From positions 5,932-69,931 of the forward strand of contig CAZIUB010000126.1 of assembly GCA_964542425.1 (NCBI GenBank): DNA of 64,000 bases, written 5' to 3'. Made by a program: the position numbers and the translations under genes. Position 1 is the stretch's first letter. Every line of letters begins with the position of its first letter. Origin of the DNA: Dongia_A sp964542425 (GTDB taxonomy: Bacteria > Pseudomonadota > Alphaproteobacteria > Dongiales > Dongiaceae). Below are positions 52,413-60,977 of the stretch, piece by piece. Below the pieces are notes generated by a model. The model saw only the letters and a list, made by a program, of their open reading frames with translations. It was not told the DNA's origin and searched no databases.

Positions 52413-53426
52413 ATGACCCGCCCCACTTTGCGCAGCATGGCGAAACTGACCGGCTTCTCGGTCACCACGGTGTCGCGTGCGCTGAAGGATGGTCCGGAAC
52501 TGAGCCGCGAGACCAAGGATCTCGTCCGGGGCGTCGCCGAGCGGGTCGGCTACCACCCCAATCGCGCCGGCGTCAGGCTGCGCACCGGCCGCACCTACGT
52601 GGTGTGCCTGATCCTGGACCAGACCGACGACATGAACGATTTCGCGCGATCGTTGCTGTTGGGCATGACGGCGGCTCTCGTTGGCACGCGATATCATCTG
52701 CTGGTGCTGCCACAGAATGTCGGGCAGGACCCGATCGAACCGGTGCGCCATGTGCTCGATTCCGGTGCCGCCGACGGCGTGGTGATGGCCCACACCGAAC
52801 CCCAGGACGAGCGAGTGAAGCTGTTGCTGGAGCGGGATTTCCCCTTCGTCACCCTCGGGCGCACCGAATTGTCGACGCCCCATCCCTATTACGACGTCGA
52901 CAATGCCGATTTCACCTTTCGCGCCACCAAGTATTTGATCGATCGCGGCCGCCGGCGGATCGCGCTGTTGCGACCGCCACCACGCTACACCTATAGCGGC
53001 CACCAATTGGCCGGTTATCGGCGCGCGCTTTACGAGGCGGGATTGCAGCCGATGACTCTGGCGCCCATCCATCTTTATTCCCCGCCGGCAATGATACGGG
53101 AAATGGCGCGCGAGTTGGCCGGCCAAGCCGATGCGCCGGACGGCTATGTCTGCGGCAGCGAGGGCAAGGCGCTGGCGATCCTGAGCGGCCTGCGGGACGC
53201 AGGCGTCGCGATCGGGCGCGACGTCGACGTGATCCCCAAGGAGACCACGGGCCTGTTCGACTACATCTTCCCGTCGATGTCCGGCCTGCACGAGGACTTC
53301 ACCCACGCCGGAACCATGCTGGCACGGCTCCTGCTGCGGCGCATCGAAGGCGAGCGCGAGGCCGAGGAATTGCAGGTGCTCAATACCGCGCTCATGCGCC
53401 TGCGCGAGGCGGAGGCGCGGGCATGA
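52413..53426 (+). CDS. LacI-family transcriptional regulator
   Basis: A 337-residue repressor. The helix-turn-helix and hinge are at the N-terminus (TLRSMAKLTGFSVTTVSRALKDGPELSRETKDLV, HPNRAGVRLRTGRT). The periplasmic-binding-protein-like effector domain follows (about 62-337) with GVVMAHTEPQDERV, FVTLGRTEL and GYRRALYEAGL. It most likely controls the divergent sugar transporter and the adjacent metabolic genes through the AACGTT palindromes at 51905 and 52026. The ATG at 52413 begins the DNA-binding domain; the longer frame lies inside the cupin gene. Confidence 0.93.
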   Translation: MTRPTLRSMAKLTGFSVTTVSRALKDGPELSRETKDLVRGVAERVGYHPNRAGVRLRTGRTYVVCLILDQTDDMNDFARSLLLGMTAALVGTRYHLLVLPQNVGQDPIEPVRHVLDSGAADGVVMAHTEPQDERVKLLLERDFPFVTLGRTELSTPHPYYDVDNADFTFRATKYLIDRGRRRIALLRPPPRYTYSGHQLAGYRRALYEAGLQPMTLAPIHLYSPPAMIREMARELAGQADAPDGYVCGSEGKALAILSGLRDAGVAIGRDVDVIPKETTGLFDYIFPSMSGLHEDFTHAGTMLARLLLRRIEGEREAEELQVLNTALMRLREAEARA

Positions 53427-53446
53427 CCCTGTGTGCGCGCGACGGG

Positions 53447-53745
53447 CCCAGTACCCGCCGTCGCGGGACTGGATGAATCGAGACGAATTGACACCGCCAG
53501 TCTCACGCTGGCGGATACTATCAATGAGTAAAATGCGGCCCGACTTTCGTGGAGCGATGGGTGTATTTCATGGAACCTGCATTTTCGAAAGTTGGCCCAG
53601 TACCCGCCGTCGCGGGACTGGATGATTCGAGGCGAATCGACTCCGCCGGTCTCACGCCGGCGGGTACTATCGATCGGTAAAATGGGCCAACTTTCGTGGA
53701 GCGACGGAATTATTTCATGGAACCTGCATTTTCGAAAGTTGGCCC
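53447..53745 (+). repeat. Tandem duplication of a composite palindromic element (copies C and D of the open-frame family)
   Basis: A unit of about 148 bp is present twice (53447-53595 and 53596-53745). Each unit has a first palindrome AGTACCCGCCG...CGGCGGGTACT (exact in unit 2, decayed in unit 1) and then the GGGCCAACTTTCG...CGAAAGTTGGCCC palindrome. Copy C is 53537-53597 and copy D is 53684-53745. The gap between the LacI and ROK genes is made almost wholly of these repeats. Both C and D read P-T-F-V-E-R-x-x-Y-F-M-E-P-A-F-S-K-V-G-P on the plus strand. Confidence 0.9.
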
Positions 53746-54634
53746 GAGGATCGGCATCGATGTGGGCGGCACCAAGACCGATATCGTCGCCCTCGGTGAG
53801 GACGGCGCGGAGATCGCACGCCACCGCCAGCCAACGCCCAAGGATTACGACGGCCTGATGCGGGTCCTTCGCGAACTGGCGCTGGGCATGGAATCGCGGC
53901 TGGGGCGCGCGGCCACGATCGGCATCGGGTTTCCGGGCTCGCCCAGCCCCGAAAGCCAATTGTGGCGGAACGCGAACATGACCTTTTGCAACGGCCGGCC
54001 CTTAGCCGGGGACATCGCCGCGGCAATCGGCCGCGAAATCAGGATCGAGAACGACGCCAATTGCTTCGCCCTCTCCGAGGCGAGCGACGGCGCGGGCGCC
54101 GATCATCGCGTGGTCTTCGCCGCAACGCTCGGCACCGGGATGGGGGGCGGGCTGGTGGTCGACGGGAGGCTCCATGTCGGGCCCAATCATCTGGGCGGAG
54201 AATGGGGGCATGTTCCGCTGCCCCGGCCGGCGCCGGACGAGATGCCGCTGGTGAAGTGTTTTTGCGGATTGACCGGCTGCGCCGAGCAATATGTTTCGGG
54301 CACCGGACTGGCCCGCGACTTCCAGGCGCGAGCGGGTGTCGCGGCTAGGGCCGAGGAAATACTGCGCCGGCGCGAGCTCGGCGATGGCGCCGCGATCGCG
54401 GCGATCGAACGATTCCTGGACCGGCTGTCACGCTATCTGGCGGTGCTGGTCAACATCGTTGATCCGGATATCGTCGTCCTGGGTGGCGGATTATCCAGCC
54501 TGGCGGACATCTATCGCGCGGTTCCGACCCGTGTGCGCGACTTGAGTTTCGGCGGCGAGGCCCGGCTCAAACTGGTGCCGGCCAAGCACGGCGCGTCGAG
54601 CGGGGTGCGCGGCGCCGCCTGGTTGTGGCCCTGA
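53717..54634 (+). CDS. ROK-family sugar kinase whose N-terminus is repeat-derived
   Basis: A 305-residue ROK kinase. Phosphate-1 motif IGIDVGGTKTDIV (about 12-24), catalytic Asp in IRIENDANCFALSE, LGTGMGGGLVVDG, and the zinc motif GGEWGHVPLP with CFCGLTGCAEQYVSGTGL. It phosphorylates a hexose such as fructose, mannose or N-acetylated sugar. The start is the ATG at 53717. No start codon exists between it and the DVGGTK motif except GTG inside that motif, so translation must begin within repeat copy D, giving MEPAFSKVGP before RIGID. A GTG at 53696, also in the repeat, is the only alternative. It belongs with the LacI regulator and sugar transporter. Confidence 0.92.
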   Translation: MEPAFSKVGPRIGIDVGGTKTDIVALGEDGAEIARHRQPTPKDYDGLMRVLRELALGMESRLGRAATIGIGFPGSPSPESQLWRNANMTFCNGRPLAGDIAAAIGREIRIENDANCFALSEASDGAGADHRVVFAATLGTGMGGGLVVDGRLHVGPNHLGGEWGHVPLPRPAPDEMPLVKCFCGLTGCAEQYVSGTGLARDFQARAGVAARAEEILRRRELGDGAAIAAIERFLDRLSRYLAVLVNIVDPDIVVLGGGLSSLADIYRAVPTRVRDLSFGGEARLKLVPAKHGASSGVRGAAWLWP

Positions 54635-54650
54635 GGGAAAGGAGCTGGTC

Positions 54651-55922
54651 ATGAACGCGGAATTGGGCGCCGGCACGGACCTGACCCCTGATAACGTGCC
54701 CCAAGCGATCGAGCGGATGAAGCGAGCGCTCGGGGCCCGGCGCGATCTCCTCGATCGCGCCTATCGCGAAGTCACGGACCAGATTCTATTCGAGGCCGAT
54801 TCCATCGCGGCCCAGCGCGATTCCGGAAAGAGGGTCATCCCTGAACTCGATCTGGCGGCGATCGAGGCCGATCGGGTGGCCGAGACGCTACGCACGCAAA
54901 TTCGCCGTCGGGGCGTCTGCGTCATCCGGAACGTGGTGCCGAGGGAAGAGGCCAAATGCTGGAACGATGAACTTGGCGAATACATCTCCGGCAACGGCTA
55001 TTACACGGCGAGGAAAGATCCGAACCTGGACAAGTATTTCACCACGCTCGATGCCGCCCGGCCACAGATTTTCGGCATCTATTGGTCGAGGCCGCAGATC
55101 CAGGCGCGCCAGCATCCGAGCCTGGCGGCGGCACGGCGATTCCTCAATCGACTATGGCGCTCCGAGAACGAGGGCGGGCGCCATTTCGACCCCGATCGCG
55201 AGGCGAGCTACGCCGATCGAACGCGCAGGCGCGAGTCCGGCGACCGAACGCTGGGGCTTTCGCCGCATATGGATGCGGGCTCGGTCGAGCGTTGGCTTGA
55301 TCCCGCTTACGGCCAAGTCTATCGGCACGTCTTTTCGGGCGATTGGCAACGTTACGAGGCGTTCGACGGCGCCTGGCGTACCCGGACAAGGGAAATTCCA
55401 TCGCCGGCCGTCTGCTCGATGTTCCGCAGCTTCCAGGGCTGGACCGCGCTCACCACGCAAGGCCCGCACGACGGTACCTTGCAAGTGGTACCGATCGCCA
55501 ATGGCATCGTCTATATGCTGTTGCGGGCACTCCAGGCCGATGTGCCGGAGGCGGAACTCTGCGACGCCATGCCGGGCCGGGCCTTGTCGGCGAGCGCGCA
55601 ATGGCATCCGGCGCTGCTGCCCGCCCTGACCTCGATCCCGCTGGTCGAGCCGGGCGACACCGTATGGTGGCACCCCGACATCATTCACGCGGTCGAGAAC
55701 GAGCACGCGGGCAAGAACTACTCCAACGTCATCTATGTGGCGGCGGCACCCTGGTGCGAGAAGAACGCCGCCTATCTCGAGCGCCAGAAACCGGCGTTCC
55801 TGGAAGGCCGCAGCGCCCCCGATTTCGCGCCGGAGGATTTCGAAATCGACTACAAGAACCGAGCCACGCTCGATGATCTGAGCCCGCTCGGGCGCCGGCA
55901 GATGGGATTCGAGCCCTGGTAA
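54651..55922 (+). CDS. DUF1479 (YbiU-like) oxygenase-fold protein
   Basis: A 423-residue protein of the DUF1479 family, whose fold resembles Fe(II)/2-oxoglutarate oxygenases. The HxD part of the metal triad is SPHMDAGSVERWLDPAYG and the distal His is likely in WWHPDIIHAVENEH. RRRGVCVIRNVVPREEA and GLSPHMD are family landmarks. No reaction is established for the family. GGAG six bases before the ATG is a good ribosome site. It follows the ROK kinase by 16 bases, so it may act on the same sugar or its derivative. Confidence 0.88.
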   Translation: MNAELGAGTDLTPDNVPQAIERMKRALGARRDLLDRAYREVTDQILFEADSIAAQRDSGKRVIPELDLAAIEADRVAETLRTQIRRRGVCVIRNVVPREEAKCWNDELGEYISGNGYYTARKDPNLDKYFTTLDAARPQIFGIYWSRPQIQARQHPSLAAARRFLNRLWRSENEGGRHFDPDREASYADRTRRRESGDRTLGLSPHMDAGSVERWLDPAYGQVYRHVFSGDWQRYEAFDGAWRTRTREIPSPAVCSMFRSFQGWTALTTQGPHDGTLQVVPIANGIVYMLLRALQADVPEAELCDAMPGRALSASAQWHPALLPALTSIPLVEPGDTVWWHPDIIHAVENEHAGKNYSNVIYVAAAPWCEKNAAYLERQKPAFLEGRSAPDFAPEDFEIDYKNRATLDDLSPLGRRQMGFEPW

Positions 55923-55980
55923 AGGGGCGAGCCGTCACGGCCTACGCGCTGCAGGCGGGCGAGGGAGAACACAGCGGCCC

Positions 55981-57528
55981 TCAATCCTCCATCTTGGCGC
56001 CGCCTTCGGCGACGCGGCGGGCGAGGAAGGAATCCAGTTCCTCGGCGATTCCCGAATCGATCGGCGGGGGCTGGTAGTCGGCCAAGGCCTTCTTCCAAAG
56101 ACGGTTGGCGCGGGTGGCGGCGTCCATCGAACCGGCCTCGACCCAGTTGCCGTAAGAGCTCCAATCGCTGAGGATTGGTTCGTAGAAGGCGCTCCGATAG
56201 CGTTCCAGCGTGTGCGGGCTCCCGAAGAAATGCCCGCCCGGCCCCACCTCGCGAATCGCCTCCACCGCCAGTTCCGCCTCGTCCACCTTCAGCGGACGGA
56301 ACAATTCGGCGAACATGCGCAGCATCTCGATGTCGATGATGAACTTCTCGAACGAGGCGGTGAGCCCGCCTTCGAGCCAGCCCGCCGCATGGATGACCAG
56401 ATTGGCCCCGCCCATGATGGCGCCCCACAGCGACATCTGCGATTCGTAGGCCGCCTGGGCATCGGGCAATTTGGAGGTGCTGGCGTTCGAGGATCGCCAA
56501 GGGAGGCCATAGCGCCTGGCCAATTGCCCGCTCGCGAATGCCGCCTTCACGTATTCGGGCGTGCCGAAGGCGGGCGCGCCCGAGCGCATATCCACGTTGC
56601 TGGTAAAGCCGCCATACATGACCGGCGCGCCGGGTTTGGCCAATTGCGAGAGCGCAAGGCCGGCCAGGAATTCCGCGTTCTGCTGGGCAAGCGCGCCGGC
56701 CAGCGAAATGGGCGCGGCGGCACCAGCCAGCGTGAACGGCGTGACGATACATAGCTGGCCTTCGCGGGCGAAATCGATGATGCCGTGGGACATCGCCTTG
56801 TCGAATTGCAACGGCGAGTTGACATTGACCACGGTCCAGCAGCGGATCGCGTCGCCTTCGGTGGAATGGGGGCCGCCATGGCGAATGTCGATCATTCGAA
56901 GCGCGTCCTGGACCGGTGCCCTATTGCGGCAATAGACGAAGGGGAATTTGTCGCTCAGAGTCAGGGTCGCGTGCGTCATGTGCAGGTGGCGGAGATTCGG
57001 CGCGACATCGACCGGCTCGATCGCCGGCGCCGGAACATGGATCACGTCGAAATGCTGGGCCAGGCGCAGGAAATCCTTGAAATCGGCGAGCGTTCCGGCG
57101 CGCCGTCCGCGATCCATATCCTGAACATTGGGCGGGCCGGCCACGGTCGCGAACATGACCGAGGCGCCACCCATCACCGCTTCCCGTTCCCGGTTGGCGG
57201 GATGGATCGCGTAGGGTGGGCGGGTCTTGGCAAGCGATTCCTCTAGGAGGCCGCGATCGAAGCGCACCATGAGCGCGGCATCGTCAACGATGGCCCCCCC
57301 CTCTCGCAGCAACTGGCGGGCCTCGTCGGAAAGCACACGGACGCCGATCTCCTCCAGGATGCGCAGCGAGGCGCCATGGATGGCCTCGACTTCATCGGCC
57401 GAAATCTGTTCGATCGGGCGATAGGGATTGACCAGCCGGTCGTAGCGCGGCGCGGCAGTCGTCGCCGGACGGCGCTCCACCCCACGGCGGCGAGGGCGGG
57501 AAACGATCTCAAGCGAGGGTTCAGGCAC
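55981..57528 (-). CDS. MttB-family (trimethylamine methyltransferase-like) protein, non-pyrrolysine type
   Basis: A 515-residue TIM-barrel protein of the MttB/MtgB superfamily: RYDRLVNPYRPIEQISADEVEAIHGASLRILEEIGVRVL, then HMTHATLTLSDKFPFVY, GAAAPISLAGALAQQNAEFLAG and SPHTLERYRS. There is no internal amber codon, so it lacks pyrrolysine; such members demethylate quaternary amines (glycine betaine, proline betaine, carnitine) and pass the methyl to a corrinoid protein. No corrinoid protein is in the window. The GTG at 57528 is used; the ribosome site is weak. It is the last gene after a Dpp-type transporter on the same strand, which suggests import of its substrate. Confidence 0.9.
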   Translation of the reverse strand: MPEPSLEIVSRPRRRGVERRPATTAAPRYDRLVNPYRPIEQISADEVEAIHGASLRILEEIGVRVLSDEARQLLREGGAIVDDAALMVRFDRGLLEESLAKTRPPYAIHPANREREAVMGGASVMFATVAGPPNVQDMDRGRRAGTLADFKDFLRLAQHFDVIHVPAPAIEPVDVAPNLRHLHMTHATLTLSDKFPFVYCRNRAPVQDALRMIDIRHGGPHSTEGDAIRCWTVVNVNSPLQFDKAMSHGIIDFAREGQLCIVTPFTLAGAAAPISLAGALAQQNAEFLAGLALSQLAKPGAPVMYGGFTSNVDMRSGAPAFGTPEYVKAAFASGQLARRYGLPWRSSNASTSKLPDAQAAYESQMSLWGAIMGGANLVIHAAGWLEGGLTASFEKFIIDIEMLRMFAELFRPLKVDEAELAVEAIREVGPGGHFFGSPHTLERYRSAFYEPILSDWSSYGNWVEAGSMDAATRANRLWKKALADYQPPPIDSGIAEELDSFLARRVAEGGAKMED

Positions 57529-57640
57529 GCCGCGTCCGGATCACCGGTGGCATCGCCGACAATTCGGCGAGCGGGATATGACAGGCGATGCGGTGCGATG
57601 TGCCGTCTCGCGGGTTACGCTCCGGAAGGCCATCCGAGGC
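57521..57640 (-). pseudogene. Remnant of a peptide-transporter ATPase C-terminus
   Basis: Just after the ATPase fusion gene, a different frame reads SDGLPERNPRDGTSHRIACHI, then PLAELSAMPPVIR, and a stop. The HRIACHIPLAELSAMPPVI part aligns with HKILCHLPKEILRAMEPVI at the real ATPase end (11 of about 20 residues identical), and its first part looks like the Cys-containing tail of Opp/Dpp ATPases. It seems to be what is left of a second ATPase gene or of a tail duplication. It overlaps the first eight bases of the MttB-like gene. Confidence 0.45.
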
Positions 57641-57684
57641 CGTCGCTTGAGCGAGCCCGACCGCGCTTTGACGGCTAAACGACA

Positions 57685-59796
57685 CTAGACGCGACCCTCC
57701 AGCGTGCCCGGCTTCTTCGGCGCAAACGAGATCACCGGCTCCATCGCGCGCAGGATCTCCTTGGGCAGATGGCACAATATTTTGTGCCCGTCGCCGAGAT
57801 CCTGGACCGGGGGAATCTCGGTCTCGCAGATCGCTCCGATTTTTCTTGGGCATCTGGTCTGGAACGGACAGCCGGGCGGGGGATTCATCGGCGAGGGCAA
57901 CTCGCCGGTGAGCACGATGTGCCTCTTCACCACGCTCGTGTCGGCGATCGGGATCGCGGAAAGCAGCGCCTCCGTATAGGGGTGATAGGGCGGCGCGAAG
58001 ACCTGATCGGTCGTGCCCTGCTCCACGATATAGCCGAGATACATGACGACGACGCGGTCGGCGATGTAACGCACGACCGACAGGTCGTGGCTGATGAACA
58101 GCATCGTCGTCTTGTTCTTGCGTTGAACATCCATCAGGAGTTCGACGACGGCGGCCTGCACCGACACGTCCAAAGCCGAGACCGGTTCGTCGGCGACCAC
58201 CACCTTGGCACTGCCAGCGAAGGCTCGCGCCACGCCGATGCGCTGCTTCTGGCCACCGGAGAGCTGGCGGGGTTTGCGGGTTTCGAACGCGCGCGGCAGC
58301 TTCACCAGATCGAGGAGCGCCAGCATCTTCTCGCGCCGCTCGGCCGTGTTCTTGCCGACCTTGAATTTCTCCAACGTGCGAATGATCTGGGAGCCCACCG
58401 TGTGGCTCGGGTTCAAGGTGTCGAATGGGTTCTGGAACACCATCTGGATCGAGGAAATGGTCAGCACGTCGCGCAAGCCTATTCCGGTCGACTGAATCTC
58501 CTTGCCCGCCAGCTTCACGCTGCCCCCGCTCGCGGTCTCGAGGCCCAGGAGCACCTTGGCCAGGGTCGATTTGCCGCAACCCGATTCGCCGACGATCGCC
58601 ACTGTCTCCGATTCCCGCGCATCGAAGCTGATCGTTTCGTTCGCTTTCACCACGCGCCGTTCGCCGCCGGCGAAGACCTCGTTCGCCGCGACCCGGTAGT
58701 ATTTCCTGAGATCGTCGATCTGGAGCATTGGCGCGCCGGCCTTGACCGGTTCGCTTTGCTTGCCCGCTCCCTCGGCTTTCGCCGACCAGTCGATTTCGTT
58801 CACGCGTACGCAGCGGCTGAAGTGACCGTCGTGGCCCGCGACCGGAATCATGGGAATCTCGGCGGCGTCGCAGCGGCCCGTGACGAAATATTCGCAGCGA
58901 GGGCCAAAGTTGCAGCCCTTCGGGCGTTCGTGCGGCAAGGGCAACTGGCCAGGTATGGCGATCAGGGGCCGTTCGTTCTTGTCGGCGCCGGGAAGCGGAA
59001 TCGAACGAAACAGGCCTTGCGTATAGGGGTGGCGCATCCGGTCGAAGACATCCTTTACCGAGCCCGATTCCACCGCCTCGCCGGAATACATGACCGTGAT
59101 GCGATCGCAGGTTTCCAGGATGAGGCCCAGATTGTGCGATACGTAGATCATCGACGTGCCGTAACGCTTGCCGAGATCCTTCACGAGCTCGACGATCCCG
59201 GCCTCGACCGTCACGTCGAGCGCGGTCGTCGGCTCGTCGAGCAGCAGGAGCGCCGGCTTCGACAAGAGGGCCATTGCGATCACGATCCTCTGCTGCTGGC
59301 CGCCGGAGAGTTGATGGGGGTAGGAGCGCATGATCCGCTCGGGATCCGGCAGGCGCACTGCCTTCAACAGCTCGATCGCCCGCTGGTAAGCCTCCGCCTT
59401 GGAGATCTTCTCGTGAATGAGGGGCACTTCCATCAGCTGCTCTCCGACCTTCATGGCCGGATTGAGGCTCGCCATCGGTTCCTGGTAGACCATGGCGATC
59501 TTCGAACCGCGCAGCGCGCGCAGTTCCGCCTCGGACATTTCTCCCATGTCGCGGCCCTGGAACTTTATCCGGCCGCCGACGATCTTCCCGATCGCGGAAA
59601 GGTCGCGCATGATGCCGAGCGCCACCGTCGATTTGCCGCAGCCCGACTCGCCCACGATCCCCATTGCCTCGCCGGGCATGACGGTGCACGAGAAATGCAT
59701 GACCGCCGGCATCTCGCCGGCGCGCGTGAAAAAGGAGATCGAAAGGTCGTCGATTTCCAGGATCGATTGGGTGGTTGGCTTGGCTGTCCCGTCCAC
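57685..59796 (-). CDS. Dipeptide/oligopeptide-type ABC transporter ATPase, DppD-DppF fusion
   Basis: A 703-residue protein with two complete ATPase domains. Domain 1 has GESGCGKST, LSGGQQQRIVIAMALL and LLLLDEPTTALDVT; domain 2 has GESGCGKST, LSGGQKQRIGVARAF and VVADEPVSALDVS. Each ends with the Cys-rich oligopeptide tail (GCNFGPRCEYFVTGRC and GCPFQTRCPRK...C). A single polypeptide thus replaces the usual heterodimer. The start is the GTG at 59796, since GGAGGG stands just before it; a longer frame to 60162 lies inside the permease gene. It energises the permeases at 59811-62015. Confidence 0.93.
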   Translation of the reverse strand: MDGTAKPTTQSILEIDDLSISFFTRAGEMPAVMHFSCTVMPGEAMGIVGESGCGKSTVALGIMRDLSAIGKIVGGRIKFQGRDMGEMSEAELRALRGSKIAMVYQEPMASLNPAMKVGEQLMEVPLIHEKISKAEAYQRAIELLKAVRLPDPERIMRSYPHQLSGGQQQRIVIAMALLSKPALLLLDEPTTALDVTVEAGIVELVKDLGKRYGTSMIYVSHNLGLILETCDRITVMYSGEAVESGSVKDVFDRMRHPYTQGLFRSIPLPGADKNERPLIAIPGQLPLPHERPKGCNFGPRCEYFVTGRCDAAEIPMIPVAGHDGHFSRCVRVNEIDWSAKAEGAGKQSEPVKAGAPMLQIDDLRKYYRVAANEVFAGGERRVVKANETISFDARESETVAIVGESGCGKSTLAKVLLGLETASGGSVKLAGKEIQSTGIGLRDVLTISSIQMVFQNPFDTLNPSHTVGSQIIRTLEKFKVGKNTAERREKMLALLDLVKLPRAFETRKPRQLSGGQKQRIGVARAFAGSAKVVVADEPVSALDVSVQAAVVELLMDVQRKNKTTMLFISHDLSVVRYIADRVVVMYLGYIVEQGTTDQVFAPPYHPYTEALLSAIPIADTSVVKRHIVLTGELPSPMNPPPGCPFQTRCPRKIGAICETEIPPVQDLGDGHKILCHLPKEILRAMEPVISFAPKKPGTLEGRV

Positions 59797-59810
59797 GATT
59801 CCCTCCGAAC

Positions 59811-60968
59811 CTAATCCTTCAGCGTTTGTTCGCGCAGCGAGTCGGCGAGCAGGTTCAGGCCGAGTACGAGCGACATCAGCGAAAATGCCGGCGTCAAGCC
59901 CTGCCAAAAATAGAGCCGCAAAGCCGCCACCTGGCTTCCGTCCTTGATCGCCGTCCCCCAATCCGGGCTTTCGGGGCCCATGCCGAGCCCGAAGAAGCCC
60001 AGCGTCCCCAGAAGAATCGTCGTATAACCGACGCGCAGACACGCATCGACGATGAGCGGCCCGCGCGCATTCGGCAGCATTTCCCAGAGCATGATGTACC
60101 AGGGACTTTCGCCGCGCGTCTGCGCCGCCGAGATATAGTCCCGCGTCTTGATTTCCATGCACAGCCCGCGCACGATCCGAAACACTCCCGGGCTCGATGC
60201 GAACACCACGGCGATGAAAATGTTGAGTTCATTTGGATCGATCGCGATCACACCGAGCGGATCGGCGTCGAACACCAGGCCCGCGTAGATCCAGAATCCG
60301 ATGACGAGGGTCAGCCCGAGATAGAGGTAGAGTTTCTCGGGCCGCGCATCGTATCCCGTGTAGAACAGCGCGCAAAAGAAAATGATGGGAAACAGGAACA
60401 AGACCCCCGCCATCGCATAGGGAATGGCGGTTTCCATGATACCGGGCGTCACCAGGAGGTAGAAGAGCAGGATTACGGGGAAGGCGAGCACGAGATTGGC
60501 GAGGAACGACAGCACCTGGTCGGTGCGCCCGCCGAAATATCCGGCCGGCAGCCCGAGGCTGATCCCCACCAGGATGGCGATCAGCGTCGCCGCGGGCGCG
60601 ATGGTGAGCACAATCCGCGCTCCATACACCGCGCGGCTGAACACGTCGCGCGCCAGCAAGTCGCCGCCAAGCAGAAACACCATGCCCGTATCGGGATCGA
60701 TCGCGCCGGGTATGGCGCTTTTCATGATCGAGACCTGCACGCGCGGGTCCAGGGGTGCCACGATGTGGGCGAAAACCGCCGTGAACAGCCAGAACAGGCA
60801 GATCATGACGCCAGCGATGCCGACATTGCTTTCAAAAAGGCGACCGAAAATGCCGAGCCTGGACTTGAATCGCCACACGATCGCGATGACCAGCGCGAGC
60901 GCGATCCAGACCGGCCAGAAGCGCGACAGAAGCCCGAGTATGATGCCAAACGCGCCAATCGATTCCAT
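59811..60968 (-). CDS. Dipeptide/oligopeptide-type ABC permease (DppC-like), with inserted spans
   Basis: A 385-residue permease, longer than usual DppC proteins (about 290-300). The N-terminus has an extra span (FWPVWIALALVIAIVW). The family start VGIAGVMICLFWLFTAVFAHIVAPLDP and the EAA loop SAAQTRGESPWYIMLWEMLPNARGP are present. Between them lies an insertion of about 60 residues with two or three further spans (VLFLFPIIFFCALFYTG, LGLTLVIGFWIYAGLVF). The layout otherwise fits an inner-membrane partner of the DppB-like protein. It is 9 bases downstream of that gene. Confidence 0.9.
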   Translation of the reverse strand: MESIGAFGIILGLLSRFWPVWIALALVIAIVWRFKSRLGIFGRLFESNVGIAGVMICLFWLFTAVFAHIVAPLDPRVQVSIMKSAIPGAIDPDTGMVFLLGGDLLARDVFSRAVYGARIVLTIAPAATLIAILVGISLGLPAGYFGGRTDQVLSFLANLVLAFPVILLFYLLVTPGIMETAIPYAMAGVLFLFPIIFFCALFYTGYDARPEKLYLYLGLTLVIGFWIYAGLVFDADPLGVIAIDPNELNIFIAVVFASSPGVFRIVRGLCMEIKTRDYISAAQTRGESPWYIMLWEMLPNARGPLIVDACLRVGYTTILLGTLGFFGLGMGPESPDWGTAIKDGSQVAALRLYFWQGLTPAFSLMSLVLGLNLLADSLREQTLKD

Positions 60969-60977
60969 GCCCGGCCC

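Noticed and set aside
55981..57528. Pyrrolysine in the MttB-like protein
   Set aside because: The frame has no internal amber codon, and the protein belongs to the non-pyrrolysine branch.
57521..59689. Long minus-strand open frame of 722 codons
   Set aside because: It overlaps the fused ATPase gene in another frame and has Arg-rich, non-family sequence. Only its last 40 codons show homology, reported as a remnant.
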